The notes below the pieces were generated by a model. That model did not search any database, had not been told where the DNA came from, and saw nothing but the letters and a program-made list of their open reading frames with translations. The position numbers and the translations under genes were made by a program. A stretch of DNA of 64,000 nucleotides from Cystobasidiopsis lactophilus (taxonomy: Eukaryota; Basidiomycota; Agaricostilbomycetes; Agaricostilbales; Chionosphaeraceae), in NCBI GenBank assembly GCA_001599975.1, contig BCIO01000002.1, positions 2,677,883 through 2,741,882 on the forward strand, in the 5' to 3' direction. Below, piece by piece: positions 22,641 through 34,353 of this stretch (the first letter of the stretch is position 1; each line of letters starts with the position of its first letter).

Positions 22641-25600
22641 ATGCTAGGTGCTCAAGCAGCCAAGGCCATCAAGCTGTAAGCCTAGACTGCTATCCTCGAC
22701 CAGCTCCGAGTCCCTTATAACTTTTTGCATAAATTGCCAGCGGCCAGCATGCCAACCGTTCCATTCGACATGCCTTTACCAACTTGTCAACTTCGACGGC
22801 CCCGCCTCCTCCTTCAACTACAGACAATGGCCGCCCCATCTCTGACCCTTACTATTTCACCCCAGCGCCGCAGCCAGAACCGGCGACTGGCTACTTCACA
22901 CCGTCTCCCGCCCCAGTCCACCACGGTGCCAAGCCAATAGATCCCGCCTTCTTCTCTACAGAGCAAGGGACAGGGAAGAGTCAGGACCGGAATCGGAACA
23001 GTGCAGGGAATCGAGAGCAGAGGTTCCAGGTGCGCTTGCCATTTCATTGCTTGTGCCAGTTTCCGAACTGATTTCGAGTGACTTTGGGTCTTACAGTATG
23101 GCAGAGGGATAGCGGGAGCGCAGGTCAACGGGATCACCAGCAATGACTTGGCTTCTTCATCGAGGCTCGACGAGGAGGACGACTCAAAAGTCAATGCTCG
23201 CCCGCCAGTCCGGCTGGCGAAGCGCCGCCTTTCTGTCTCTCGCCCTTTGGGGGACGCTGCTGCCAAACCTGTGGCCACCCCGTCCCAGCCCGCGGCGACT
23301 ATACTGCCCGTGCCCGTCGCTGTGTCCTCGGCCGTCATTGTCTACCAAGACTTGAAGCAGCGCTTTCGTCCATCGACTGTCGCAGAGGTCACACCTCTAC
23401 TAGCTGCGAATCGCCGGCCCTCTACGCCGCCGAAATCGACGCCACACCAGCAGCGCCTACTCACCACCGAGGCCGAGGCTTCGACTTCCACTGCACCTCC
23501 CTCAGAACCAGCAGCGACCGCCAAGTCCGAGCCGGATGCTGCTGCTGAGAGCAGCGCGCCCAAAGTCCAGTTTGCACGGCGGCGGCGAGCGCAGTCCTCC
23601 CCTCCAAGCGTCCGAGTGCTGCCGCCCGAGTTGGAAGACCCAGCAACCCTTAAATACATATCGGAAATCGAAAGCGCCGACAAGACAACTCTCCTGTCGG
23701 TGATCGCCCGATACCAAGCGGCCGGACCTCTGTCAACCTACGCCCACAACGCTGCCTTGAAAGCGATTCTCCACGCCAACTACAACACTATCCCCATCGA
23801 CAAGGCCCTGAAGATGTACGAGCAGATGGCGGCCAAAGACCTGGAGCCGAACCGCATGACTCACGAAACCATCATCACCTTGCTCGCAAAGGCAGCCATG
23901 GAGACGCAGCACAAGTTCACCGGCGTCCAAGACGAGATCGAGCAATTGACCTTCTTGCACCAGCACTGCCTCCCGGCGGATGTTCAGGGCCTTGCCGTTC
24001 AGCTGAACGCCCTCGAAGCTGATGCCCGACGACTGAGCGGAGCCGAGGACCGAGCCGCAGCCGCCTTCCAGCTGTTCCGCGCCATCGACTTCCGCCGCTT
24101 CGAACACCAGAACTGGAGACTTCGGGGCCTGGTGATGAAGCTGTGCGCCCGCTTCAACAATCGCTGGCTCGGCATGAAGATCGTACGTGTGCCCTCTTGA
24201 GTACCCACGTCTGCATGCAGCTCACCACAAGCTGGCACAGTTCAAGCAGAGCATCAAAGACTTCAACGCCCACCCGACGTACCGTGTTTTTGCCGCCGCC
24301 ATACAGCTAACAGATCCCGGAGACATCGCCGAAGCCGAGGCCCTCTTCGCCCTCTACAAGGAAATCAAGTCCAACAACGCTTTCGCCCCCGTCTCAGAAG
24401 AAGATCTCTCCAAATCCGTAAAGAGCGGGATGGCCACCTACGAGGGACAGATTTGGGTCAACATGATCGAATGCTACTTTGCGGCCGGCCGACCCGACGC
24501 GGCAGTCGCGCTGCTGGAGCAGTACCAAGCAGAGAAGATTGGCCAGCTCCACGCTCATCTCGTGCAAGTGACGTTGCTGGGGTTGGCTGAGAACGGCGAG
24601 CTGGAGGCAGTGGCCCGGTGGACCGATCGGATGCTGCAAGAGTTGATCCCCGGAGTGCTCCGCTTTGGCCACTTTCACCCAGCTCTCAAGATCATGCTCA
24701 AGTCAAACGAGCCCGAACGCACCTTGCCGGTTCTCAAAGCCGTCCGCGACGGACTGGTCGATGATCAGAAGTTCCGGATCACCGCCTATCTTCCCGTCCT
24801 TGTCCAACGCTTGATCGCTCAGAACAAGACGCAATACATTCCCGAAATCATGGGACTGGCAGCTTCAGTGATCAGCGGCAGAGACACCGATTTTCAATAT
24901 CCGCGCTTTTCGGCACTCTCGAGTCTCGCCATCCAAGGAGGTGCCGTCGCCGAAACGGTCGAATTTGCCGAGCGGTATTGTGCTCGGTTGGACGACTCGC
25001 ATCGCAGAGCCTCCGCTTATCGCCTGGCGCAGCGCATCGAGGCTGCCATCTCGCAGCCCATGCCATTGGCACTCGAACTCCGCATTGGCGCCCTCGATCA
25101 CCGCTTTGAGAGAACTCCTACCGAGTCCACTGTCGCTCGGGTTTCTGCGGCCTGGGAGAGCGCCACAGCCAACCTCAACGGCGACTTTGCCTCTCTCAAC
25201 CTATCCCCTGCCCAGTGGACTTATCTGCTGTGGGCGTCAGGTCCCCGTCGGTTGGAAGACATGCGTAGCGCTGGAGTCGACCTAACTTCGTACCTCAAAG
25301 AGGACCAGCCTGCAAAAGTCTTTGTCGACGGCCTTATTCAAGAGCTGGCAGCACGCAACGGCCCGACAGCAACGCAGTTCAGCTTCAACGGCGTCGTCTC
25401 TAACGACCACATCGAGCCTCTGCTGCTCGATTTTGTGAAGTCTGGCAAAGACGAAACCGCCGAGACCAGCTCGCCGCCGACCTCCGACCTCCATTCGCCT
25501 TTGCTGACCAGTGTGGCCAGCGAAGCGCCCGAAGAGAAGACCAGCGAGCTGCTCGACGGGCTCTCTGCATCACCGATTCCGGCCGACATGCCTAATTACT

Positions 25601-27258
25601 TGCCGTCGCACCATTCCCGAGCCCCGCTTTCACTGCGCCCAGACAGCAGAATCAACGACCTGAAGGGCGGCGCTTGGACCAAGGTTACGGACCGCGACGC
25701 GCTCGGCTTCATGCACACTGTGCTCTCAGAGGCGCGCCTAGGTCGTCTGACCAGGACGGTAGCTGTGCTTGGCCTGATCACTCGCTTGGCAAGAGTCGCG
25801 TCGGTCACCGCCGCCCAATTCGCCACTCTATATTTGATTGGCTATCAGGCCTTGCCTTTTTACGCGACTGGCAACCAAACCTCCGCCTGGGCCAACCTCG
25901 AGAACGCCATGCTCATTGCCATGGCGTCCAGAGGTGAACTCGAGCGCGTGGCAGTCCACCGCGAGCGACTGATCCAAGCTGGCCGGGCTCCAAGTGCCGA
26001 TGCCTATGCCAGCATGATCTTGAACGCCCACGACACGACTGACGACGCCACTGTCGCCCTCGAGCTCTTCGAAGAGTCGCAGCGGCTTGGTGTCCAGCCC
26101 AACACTTACCTCTTCAACAACCTGATCTCGCGCTTGTCAAAGGCTCGGCGCACCAAGGAGGCCCTTGAATGCTTTCAGATGATGAAAGCTTCGGAGACCG
26201 TGCAACCGACTGCCGTCACTTATGGCGCTGTCATCAATGCGGTGAGCCTCGCTCTCATTTAGGCGTCTATGGCTGTTGATCTCAACGACTTCGCGATGAT
26301 GTTCAGTGCTGCAAAGTGGGCGACGCGGCATCGGCAGAGGAGCTCTTCGAAGAGATGACGGCCCTGAAGGACTTTGTCCCTCGCGTCCCGCCTTTCAACA
26401 CGATGATCCAGTTCTTCGTCTCCACTCAGCCTGATCGCATTAAGGCGCTGCACTATTACCAACGCCTTCTCGATTTCAATGTCCTTCCCACCGCCCACAC
26501 CTATAAATTGCTGCTCGACTGCTACGGCCTAAATCAACCCGTCGACTCTGCCTCCCTGCAAGCGGTGTTCCAACGGCTGGAGGAGGAACCAGATATTAAG
26601 GTTGAGAACGTTCACTGGGCCTCCCTCATCAACTCGTTTGGCGCCGAGCAGCAGAATCTGTCGCAGGCGATCGCCATCTTCAACAGCATCCGTGAGCACC
26701 GCGACGCCCCAGCAGGCATGTTGCCGGACGCCGTTTGCTTCGAAGCTCTTCTCAACGCCTGCCTCGCCAACCAACGATACGACTTGCTGGACAAGTACTA
26801 CAGCCTAATGGGAGAGGAAGGTGTGCATAGCACTGCCTACGTTGAGAACTCGCGTATCAAGGTCAGCTTTTCGCATTCTCATTCATTTTAGGAGACTGTT
26901 ACTCATGGTTCCTCAGGCTCTCGCTGCGCAAGGCCGATTGGAAGAAGCTCGACACGTCTTCAATTTGCTCGTGGACCCTCCGGCTGGCGTGGCTTCCCAC
27001 GGGAACCATGCTCAAAATCGTCGTCCAGGCAAGACCCAATCTCAAGCCCCGTCCGTTGCCCCTGGCATTGTTTTCCGCGAGCCGTCGACCTACGAGACCA
27101 TGCTGCGGATCGAGGTGCAAGCCGGCAACGCGCAAGGCGCCAACGAGATCTTTAACATGGCTCTGCAGCGAGCCTTCCCGCAGCCTATCATCGGGCGGCT
27201 ACGACTGGTACTTGAGCAGCAGGACGCTGCGGTGGCAAATGTGGACACGACCTTGTAA
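22641..27258 (+). CDS. Large pentatricopeptide-repeat (PPR) type protein, probably mitochondrial
   Basis: Six exons: 22641-22675, 22741-23029, 23097-24182, 24241-26241, 26307-26861, 26917-27258; 1435 residues, frame closed. The N terminus is basic and hydroxylated (MLGAQAAKAIKLGQHANRS), consistent with a matrix-targeting presequence. A Pro/Ala/Ser-rich stretch of about 250 residues follows. Helical hairpin repeats then run to the C terminus; typical 35-residue PPR units are visible near NTYLFNNLISRLSKARRTKE and VTYGAVINACCKVGDAA. Known: fungal PPR proteins of this size (Pet309/Cya-5 group and relatives) bind organellar transcripts and act in stability or translation. The exact orthologue cannot be named from sequence alone. 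Confidence 0.82.
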
Positions 27259-27572
27259 GACGAACCCTCTTGTACTATAGCTGCTTCATCTGTTCCCACC
27301 TGCATTCACAACCCACCACCCCCCTCTCTCTACAATCTGTTGCCCTGCTGCTCTTTGAGCTTGGATTGCGAGGCGTCCGGCGTCCGCGTTGAACGGGTGG
27401 CGGTGGCGAACGAGGTCGACGCCACTTATTCTCCCAGCGCCCTCCAACGTATTGATCTGGACGCTCTACTAGTAACAAGTCTCTTGTTCTGCTCTGGATA
27501 CCACCACGGCAAGTCGCCATCGGCCCAGATCTTCGAGCCATTGTTGTTTTGATCTCTCGTTTCGCCTGCTCG
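27259..27572. other. Short intergenic stretch
   Basis: About 310 bp between two plus-strand genes; pyrimidine-rich near 27310-27340. Nothing else noted. Confidence 0.4.
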
Positions 27573-29663
27573 ACGATGAGGTCTGGGTCAGGACAAAGGC
27601 GACAGCAGCTTGCGTCTGCCTACCCAGCGCCCGATACGCAGCTTGGAAATGTACCGCGCAGCGACACGGCCCTCACGGTTCGATCCACAGCGCTCACCGT
27701 CGAGCAAAGGCGGCAAGCTGGCGTCGAAGAGAAGGTCGCCCAGCGCCAGAGAAAGCAAGAGCAGTACAAGGCGAGCGTGACGCAGCCCAAGACGACCAAT
27801 GACAGCAACATCAGCCAGCTGAAGCGCGAGCAGCAGAAGGCCACGGAGACGATGGCGGCCATGGAGGCGCACTTGAGCCAGCCATTGCCCCCCAGCAGCA
27901 GCATCAGGGGCCTCACCAGGCCGTCGTCGTCCTCCAAGGTCATCGACTTGGACGACAGCGACTCGCCTCCAGCCACCAAGAAGAAGCACAAGGGCCGGGC
28001 GCCAGCGTCTATAACGAGTGACGAGTGAGCAGCCCGGATCTGCACTGGAGGAGTCGGCGCCGACCCCTCTCTCTTTTTTTTGTCTCTCCAGCAGGTCGAA
28101 CCATGAGAGCAGCCATCGTTCTAAGAAGTCTCACAAGCGGCCTACGGAGGAAGAAGACAGCGAAGTGGAGGAGCAAGAGCCTACTCCCAAGAAGAGCCGC
28201 CACGCCACAGAGCGCACGGGCTCCTCATCCCGTCTGCCCACCACCGAAACCCCCAAGATGCCAAAGTCAGCCAAGGTGCGGGCTTCAGCGCCTCCCATCG
28301 CGTCCATGTCGAATGCAGCTGCCATGGACGGTGGGCCCCGGAAGAAGCCGCGCTTGAGCGTGCCCTACATCGAAGTTCCCGCGCCATCTCCCAAGGCCAA
28401 GGAGATGCTGCCGTCGTCTCCCGGCAAGTCTCGCAAGCGTCAGCCCGGCGCCGTCGAACCTCAGATCGTTGTCACGCACCCACAATCGAACCCCCGCAAG
28501 CGTCCCACCAGTCCTGCCAGCGCAAGCAGCAGGCGATCGGGCACAAGCAGCTCTGTGGAAGACTCGGATGACGACTCTGACTTTGAAATCGTTCAAACAT
28601 CCAAGAAGAAGAAGAAGAAGCCTGCCAAGAAGCTCAAGCGGGCCGCTCAGCCGCCCACGCCTTCCACCTCGACCCACTTGAACGTGGTGCCGGTGAAGAA
28701 GAAGAAGGAAGCGGTGGTGCAAGAGCAAGTGTCGGATGATGAAGCGCGCCGCATAGCCGATCAGTTTTTGAACAACCAGACCCAAGTCGTCCCGGCCCAC
28801 CTCAAGCCCAAGCTGTGCCCCTTTTGCGATCGGCCGCTGCCGAAAAAACCGTCGGCCAAGTTGAAGGCTTTGCTGAAAGAACTGGTCAGCAAGCACAGCG
28901 GCAAGCGAAAGCCCAACGTCTTCAACGACAAGCACATCGAGGTGCCTCTGGGCAAGCGGGAGAGCGAGTGGGACCTATGTCGACTGCACGTGGCCGAGTC
29001 GGAGTATGTGCCCCTGGGAGAAGAGAATGGATGGCCGGCCGCCGGCGAAATCGACTTCACGAAGCTGCCTAAGTGAGCCTTCTCGTTATCCTCCCATTGG
29101 TTTGGTGCCCTTTTGTTAACCATCTTTGACCTTTATGAAGGCGCGTCAAGAAGCTCCTCCCAGGCCTGCAAGAGATAGCGACCACGCCCGCCAAATCCAG
29201 CTTCTTCAAGTCGGCCAAAGAGGAATGGAGCGCAGAGGGCCGAAACCCAGGCAACGCAGGCGCTATGGCAGAGAGTGAGACTCAGTTCTTCCATAGTCCG
29301 CGACTTTGTGCTCACTGGTTTTCTCGCAGTCAACACATTCCACAAAGAGTTTCCAGGATAGTAAGGCTTGACGTTTTTGCCCGGTCTTCGTCCCCGACGT
29401 CTGCTAATCTCGCTTTCATCAGTTATGGTTCCCAAGGCTTCGAGATCATTTCCACAGCCCTTACGTCCGCCAACGACAAAGGCAAACTGTCTGTCAGCCC
29501 CGACACAAGGCCCTTAAGTCTACAAGAATTTTTCCGACGGGTCCTTGTGCCCGAAACAGGCGTTCTCCTCATCATGGAAGACCGCCAGTGCACCAAAGCA
29601 GAGGCCAAGAAGCAGCTGGAGGCGTCGAGACTTTATGGGGGCGCCATCTTCCCCTCCGATTGA
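27573..29663 (+). CDS. Rtc4-like domain protein
   Basis: Five exons: 27573-28024, 28092-29072, 29141-29274, 29330-29360 (31 nt), 29423-29663; 612 residues, frame closed. Residues 1 to about 390 are a disordered Lys/Ser/Pro-rich region with several bipartite nuclear-localisation-like runs (KKKKKKPAKKLKR). A CPFCDRPLP element precedes a conserved block with WDLCRLHVAES. The C-terminal part reads FPGYYGSQGFEI and later PLSLQEFFRRVLVPETGVLLI, which match the Rtc4-like domain. Known: yeast Rtc4 was found in a screen on telomere capping; molecular function is unclear. The basic tail suggests a nuclear protein. The first ATG in the frame was used as start. Confidence 0.8.
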
Positions 29664-29837
29664 CTTTCTGGGGTTGCTCAATAGGTCCTATTGTACCTGT
29701 TACCTTTTGTTTGGCCCCGTACGAAAGAGTCTGGTGACCACATCTCTCCTGTGTTGCCGCCGGGCGCACGCCACCCGAAGATTCGCCGTTCTTCCCTTGC
29801 CATTGTGCGGATGTGCTAGATCAAAGACCCGAGCTTG

Positions 29838-32567
29838 ATGCGAATAGGCCTTTTGTGCGCCAGCCGAGTTTGTAGAGCTACAGCCTCTGGCCTCGCGTCA
29901 GGCGGAACTTCCTCAGCCTTGGCAAGTGGTCTGCGCACCGCTTTTCCCCCATTGTTCGCTTGTGCTCCGATACCCTCTCTTGCACCACAACAACGACTCC
30001 TCTCCAGAGCGTTGAGTACGGTGACCATGGCCCGGCCACTTCAATTCGACGTATCGCCCGCCGACATTCAACGCGATGGAGCAGCAGCCATCGCCAGGTC
30101 GAAGGCGGCCTTGGATCGCATCGCAGCCTTGACACCAGAGCTCTGCACTTTTGACTCTGTTGTGAAGCCTTTGCAAGAAGCTGCGACCGACTTGGACGTC
30201 AGCGTCGGCATCCCAACCTTCCTGCGCGATGTCTCGCCAGACAAGGCCGTTCGCGATGCCTCGTTTACCTTTCAGACATCGCTGGACGACTACAAGAACG
30301 AGTCGCTCATGCGTGTCGACGTGCATCAGGCCCTCCTGGCTGCAAAGGCTAAGGGTGAGCCCTTGGAGGGTGAGGACGCCCGATTGCTCGAGAAGCTGCT
30401 TCTGGAGCGAAGGCGGGCTGGTTTGGATCTACCCGAGGACAAGCAAGCGGAGATCTTAGAGCTGTCAAAGAAGATGGACAACCTCTGCTCTCTCTTCAAC
30501 AAGAACTGCTCTGAAGCTGGTCCGTTTGCTCGGCCTAGCATTTTGTTCTGCTCCTCTGATTGAAGTCAACAGTGGGCGGCATCGATTTCACCGAAGAAGA
30601 GCTGGTTGGAGGTAGGGAGTGTCACGCTATAGTCACCTTGCGCTGCTCATTTCTTGGGCCGCAGTCCCCCAGGATGTACTGGACGGCTTTCCTAAGACGG
30701 AGAAGGATGGCAAGACTTATCTCAAGATGACATTCAAGACACCCGACTACGTGCCAGTGATGTGGGTGTGCCTTTGCTCGTAAAATCAGACAATGACCGG
30801 AGACTGCTCAGACAATATGCCAACAACATCGAAACTCGACGCCGCGCTTACTTTGGCTACGAGACGCGCGTTCCCGAGAACACTGGTTTGCTGAGGCAGG
30901 TCGTCGAGCTCAGACAGAAGAGCGCCGCCGTGTTGGGCTACGAATCATGGGCAGCGTTTACTCTTGAAGAGAAGATGGCAAAGACGCCTTCCACTGTCCA
31001 TACTTTCCTCGCTGACTTGGTCACTCGAATGGACAATTTTTCTCAAGAGGAGTCCAAGGCCCTGCTGGCCCTACGAGATGAAGAGCGAAAGAAGGCTGGC
31101 CTCCCTGAAGAGACCTTGGACCGCATTCCTATCTGGGAATATCCCTGGTACGCCCATTCCTCGACTGCGTTCATTTTGCGTTTCAAACTTGTAACAGGCT
31201 GGATCGTCTCTACACCGAGCGCACACTCGATCTGGACAACAACGAAGTCAAGAAATACTTCCCAGTCGATCATGTGGCCGCGGAGGTGCTGTCGATGTAT
31301 CAAGAGCTGTTCTCGTTGCGGTTCACGCAGGAAGAAGGCGCCAAAACTTGGCATCCGGAGGTCACAAAATGGTCCGTGTACGATTCATCGACCGACAACT
31401 TTTTGGGAGTCATGTTCCTCGACCTCTTCCCTCGTGACGGCAAGTATGGTCATGCTGCTGTCTTTCCCATCTGGCCTGGCTTCGATCGAAATGCGAATGA
31501 ACATGCTGCCCCCGTCGTGGCCATGGTCGCCAACCTGGCCAAGTCCGTCCCCGGCAAGCCAGCGCTGATGGCACACGACGATGTGGTCACTTTCTATCAC
31601 GAGATGGGCCACGCTATACACAGTCTCGCTTCGCACACTCGTTGTAGGTGTTTACAATCACTTCTTTCTTTTGGGCTCTCCTCATGGAAGCCAGACGCCA
31701 AATTCCATGGCTTCGAGGTCGAAGGCGATTTTGTCGAGGCACCTTCCCAGGCGTTGGAAAACTGGTGCTATTCGCGTCCTGAGCTCAAGCGCCTGTCCAG
31801 ACATCATGCAACTGGAGAGCATTGTAAGTCGTTGTCTCAGTGCGCCGGCTATGATCGTTCTTAACAAGTTCGTTGAAGTACCTGATTCCATGGTCGAGAA
31901 GATCATCGCCTCTCGCCACGTCAACCAAGCCCTCTTCAACCTGAGACAGCTGTTCTTCGGGCTGTTCGACATGAAGATTCATTCCATGACACCTAAAGGT
32001 GCGTCTTGGTTTTCGGATTCCGTGCAGGCACTCACGGTCGGATCAGAGCTGCCGCAAGACTTGTCCAAGCTTTGGACAGAGCTGCTGAATAAGGTCACCT
32101 TGCGCTCGACGCAGGGCGCTCAGGTGCCGGGCGAGACGACCTTTGCGCATCTGACCGGGGGTTCGTTGTCGTCACTCAATAGAGAAGCGAGCGGCTGATG
32201 GCCCACGTGCTGCCCCAGGTTACAGCGCCGGCTATTATGGTGAATATCTTGGGACAACGATCCTAACCTGTTGCTGATGAGCTATCGTCCACCCAGGCTA
32301 CCTGTGGTCGCTCTCCATCGCCTGCGACATGTAAGTTCCCGCGAAGTGCTTCAAGGAGGTGCGGTCCTTGTGCTCATTGTGACATCCAGCTTCACCCTCT
32401 TCAAACCCAACCCCATGTCCCCTGAAATGGGCCTGCTGTACCGAGAGAAGATTCTGAAGCCTGGCGCTACCAAAGACGCCAACGAGCTGGTCCGCGACTT
32501 TCTGGGTCGAGAGACGAACAACGAAGCCTTCCTCGAAGAGTTGCTGGCAGGTCACAAGAAGTCTTAA
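29838..32567 (+). CDS. PRD1: M3-family metallopeptidase (thimet oligopeptidase / saccharolysin)
   Basis: Eleven exons: 29838-30519, 30573-30611, 30665-30761, 30812-31147, 31198-31643, 31695-31823, 31879-31998, 32047-32160, 32219-32239 (21 nt), 32297-32330, 32390-32567; 731 residues, frame closed. The zinc site HEMGH lies near residue 519, with the third ligand in DFVEAPSQALE. The substrate-closing loop GYSAGYYGYLWS follows. Known role: degradation of short peptides, including spent targeting peptides, in cytosol and the mitochondrial intermembrane space. From the first ATG the protein has an Ala/Arg/Ser-rich leader that looks mitochondrial; an internal Met (30025) just before RPLQFDVS would give a cytosolic form. 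Dual targeting is an inference. Confidence 0.93.
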
Positions 32568-32720
32568 AGGGGCACAACGACCGCATTTTGTACACTACTT
32601 TTACTTTCTGCAGCGGATGACGGAGGCCAGCTTGGTCAATTACAGGAACTTTAGACTGAATTTACTACAATTTTGTACAGGTTTCAGGCCAAATCGAAGA
32701 GCCTCGATGGGAAAGTCGAG

Positions 32721-33303
32721 CTAGAAGTCGATGCCCAGTCCTGCCAGCGGAGAATAAGCTGGTGCGGGGAGCAGGTCGCCGCCTTCATCGACGGAGCCCC
32801 AAAACTGTTCGTGAGGCCATTAGCGCCTGATTGCAGATAGATAATTGAAAGAGACTTGCGCATTGTTTGTTCGGGTAAGGGGTTGGTCGCCGGAAGCGGC
32901 GGCTGCCCGTAGATGGACTGGACATGATTTCGACGACGCCCGACTTCCAGCTGACCCGCTTGCCTGGCGAGCCCTCGGCACCGCCTGCTGGTACGACAGT
33001 GCTGGCAGACGCGTCGCTGCCCTCCGAGCTTCCCGAATTGACTCTAGACATGATCAGGTCCGTTTCGAGGTGGAGGTAATCGGTTGAGGGCAACGATCCA
33101 AGGCGAAGATTGGGCCGCTGATAGTCTGAGGGTTCGCTGGCAAGGGCTCTGTAGGCTGGAACCGGGGAGGCGTCTGGAGTGAGGATGGGAGTGTTGGACG
33201 GGGTTGAGGGCTCCAGATGCTCTTCGCTTTGACCGACTGGGGTTGAAGGCAGCTCTAGATAGGGCGAGCATTCAGGGTTGTTGTAGAATGGTAGTGACGA
33301 CAT
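32721..33303 (-). CDS. Ser/Pro-rich protein of unknown function
   Basis: The frame opens at ATG 33303-33301 and is Ser/Pro/Thr-rich. It contains KRVSWKSGVVEI, where K-R-V-x-W resembles a PP1-docking RVxF/W motif. A last exon is suggested by cacgaacag followed by FWGSVDEGGDLLPAP and ending LAGLGIDF-stop at 32721. The donor for that intron does not join in phase with any obvious GT, so the 3' end is unresolved; read unspliced, the frame stops at 32785. No domain recognised. It is convergent with the M3 peptidase gene. Confidence 0.4.
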
Positions 33304-34353
33304 GTCAAAGGCAATGGGTGAAAAGGCGGCTGCTGGGTGGCGAAATTCAGCAGCTGCCGCATTGGCCGTGTTTCATTACTTACCTTGCATTTTTGGAATT
33401 GCGAAAGGGAGCAGAATGGGTGAAAATAGGATGTTGAAGAGCAAGAGGTAAAGAGAGGCAGGACAGCCTCTTCATTTTAATTTCGTCGGGCCCGACCATT
33501 GCACCGGGCTGGCTGGCTATGCGTTCATACTTGGCACGACTGTGCGCAGCCTATCGTGGTAGTCCCTCAATGACCTGACATTTCCAGTGCAGGAGCGAAG
33601 CATCGGAAGAACTGTCGTCATAGGAGAGGCATTGCCCTCGAGTTGCGAAGGTTGGGTGGCGGCGACGACTCTCCTGCCTTTTGAAGCTCTCCGATTTCTT
33701 GTGGTCGTGTATTTTGTGTGACAGCTGAGCGCATGATAATGAGTAGCGGAGCCAGCGGAGCAGAGCTCTTCGTCTCCCGCGGCGAGGCGGTCTGCCACTG
33801 TCAGTGTGACGAGAAGAAACTGGACAAAGTTGAAGCAGCTCGTCGGTGTCTGCCTATGTATTTGTGGCCAGGGAATCTTTGAACCGATGATTCTGTCCAA
33901 GCAAGGCCCATTTGGGGTTGTGCTGTGGTAAAACAATGATGTGTGTCGCTGATGAAGTGAACCTTCCTTCACCTCTTGAACTTTCGCCGTTGTGTCTGCT
34001 TCGTTGCATGCTGGACGAGGGACCTGCCCCTCATCTAAAGGCTGGGGCCGGACTCGCCGGACTCCGACCCTGCGCAGAATCCCGCCTTCTGTCCTTTCTT
34101 CAGCGTTTGGCGCTATTGGACTCGTGCGATGATTTCACGCTGTGCCTCTGCTAGCGTACATCTGTTCTGCGCTTACACTTTTCAATGCACACGTCTCTTG
34201 CTTACCATCCACCATTTCTTGCTCGCCCACACGAACGCCGCCTCCACACTCCTTTTAATGTGAGTGCCATTGTCCAATGCCTTGGACAAACCTAAACGCT
34301 TCAGAGCAGACAAAACATTCTTTTCACCCCTGCCCTCTCTTTCTCTGGAAACA
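33304..34353. other. Intergenic stretch, about 1 kb, no supported gene
   Basis: A 151-codon minus-strand frame (33517-33972) exists but starts without signal or homology, so it is not called. The region separates two divergent genes and should hold both promoters; the last 100 bp are pyrimidine-rich before the secreted repeat protein. Confidence 0.4.

Noticed and set aside
33517-33972. 151-codon minus-strand frame considered as a cysteine-containing secreted protein
   Set aside because: No signal peptide at its start and no supporting splice structure.
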